NCBI GenBank assembly: GCA_023435645.1
Contig: JAEYRK010000066.1
Location: 1 to 64,000, forward strand
DNA: 64,000 nt
Direction of reading: 5' to 3'
Origin: Bacillota bacterium
GTDB taxonomy: Bacteria > Bacillota > Clostridia > Lachnospirales > Lachnospiraceae
The translations under genes and the position numbers were made by a program. Within the stretch, counting starts at the first letter, position 1. Each line of letters starts with the position of its first letter. Positions 63,760 through 64,000 of the stretch are shown piece by piece. The notes beneath the pieces are model-generated. The model was given only the letters and a program-made list of their open reading frames with translations. It did not search any database and was not told the DNA's origin.

Positions 63760-64000
63760 TTACCTGATCGGGCAGACCCCGGTGGCGCACTCCTGATCGA
63801 TGATATCATGCTCCCCGTCATCATCGAGTCTTGCCAGAAGCTCGTAGTCAATCGGCTTAATCAGCCGAATTCTCTCTTCATAATCCTCCTTGGTGGTACA
63901 CTCATAGGGTAATAGGGGATAGGTCTCCTCCATAAGCGGCAGGAAGGTAATTCCTACTACATAATTAAAATTGTCATAAACCCATTGAGCCACCTCATCC
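63760..64000 (-). CDS. C-terminal end of a B12-dependent ribonucleotide reductase (partial)
   Basis: The reading frame stays open to the right edge of the window, so the gene is cut and the visible first methionine is not a real start. About 80 C-terminal residues are visible: VVGITFLPLMEETYPLLPYECTTKEDYEER, then DYELLARLDDD, ending ECATGVCPIR. This resembles the C-terminus of class II (adenosylcobalamin) ribonucleoside-triphosphate reductase, which ends with a redox Cys pair; C-x4-C is seen here. The call is from pattern only. Confidence 0.65.
   Translation of the reverse strand, partial: DEVAQWVYDNFNYVVGITFLPLMEETYPLLPYECTTKEDYEERIRLIKPIDYELLARLDDDGEHDIIDQECATGVCPIR

Noticed and set aside
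1..64000. CRISPR array, tRNA or rRNA genes, prophage
   Set aside because: No regularly spaced repeats, no cloverleaf-like tRNA sequences with a CCA-proximal pattern, and no phage or transposase genes were noticed on reading. A dedicated scan was not possible.

Overview
The window looks like the chromosome of a motile, endospore-forming, low-to-mid GC Clostridia of the Lachnospiraceae type. Supporting signs are the cotJABC spore-coat cluster, the mbl-flhO-flhP flagellar/cell-shape cluster known from Firmicutes, a YvyF-like flagellar protein, CvfB, a Trp T-box with GGGTGGTACCGC, strong AGGAGG ribosome sites with many TTG starts, and housekeeping proteins that read as clostridial. No rRNA, tRNA, CRISPR array, prophage or intact transposase gene was seen.

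Layout. 1-4.4 kb: possible IS end, trxB, a small YjfB-like motility gene, a methyltransferase, then acyl-ACP thioesterase and cvfB. 4.0-8.5 kb (minus): recD2, a sugar nucleotidyltransferase, comF and a YvyF-like gene. 8.6-12 kb (minus): mbl, flhO, flhP and a FlgJ-type rod-binding protein. 12.4-17 kb: an ABC exporter (ATPase plus a very large FtsX-type permease) divergent from padR across a perfect 37-bp palindrome. 17.5-22.4 kb (minus): the str operon rpsL-rpsG-fusA-tuf with a consensus promoter and a strong terminator. 22.6-25.5 kb: a WYL regulator and a Trp T-box driving a TrpB2 enzyme. 25.5-28.6 kb: a 235-bp inverted-repeat element, an MFS exporter with an apparent translation-attenuation leader, and a MATE exporter. 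28.8-32.4 kb: an RpoD-type sigma factor, plsC and an SH3/SleB-type hydrolase. 32.5-35.8 kb (minus): PPi-type phosphofructokinase, an MIF-like tautomerase and cotJABC.

36-40.9 kb: a diacylglycerol kinase-like gene, a VanZ-like gene, and an XPD/DinG-type helicase with a nuclease-like N-terminus. 41-44.7 kb: a DUF1292 protein, then a VanR/VanS-like two-component system followed by a D,D-carboxypeptidase. 44.6-48.7 kb (minus): a UvrD-like helicase, gltX and a zinc-ribbon membrane protein. 48.9-54.2 kb (minus): a four-gene export or envelope cassette (ATPase, secreted CARDB-type protein, Ala/Glu-rich anchored protein, MacB-type permease). 54.4-61.2 kb (minus): a cytidylate-kinase-like protein and AI-2E family transporter, then MoxR-DUF58-transglutaminase. 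61.4-64 kb: a membrane-anchored parvulin-type PPIase, a 58-residue Ser/Asn-rich protein, a DUF3298 protein, and the C-terminal end of what is probably a B12-dependent ribonucleotide reductase.

Most genes are core functions: translation, cell envelope, sporulation and motility. The most interesting signals are regulatory. They are the MFS leader peptide with a sequestered ribosome site, the PadR palindrome overlapping two divergent promoters, a hairpin covering the DUF3298 ribosome site, the Trp-specific T-box on an orphan TrpB2, and several unexplained repeats and hairpins. The four-gene cassette at 48.9-54.2 kb is the best candidate for a poorly described system. All family calls were made by reading the sequence, without database searches.
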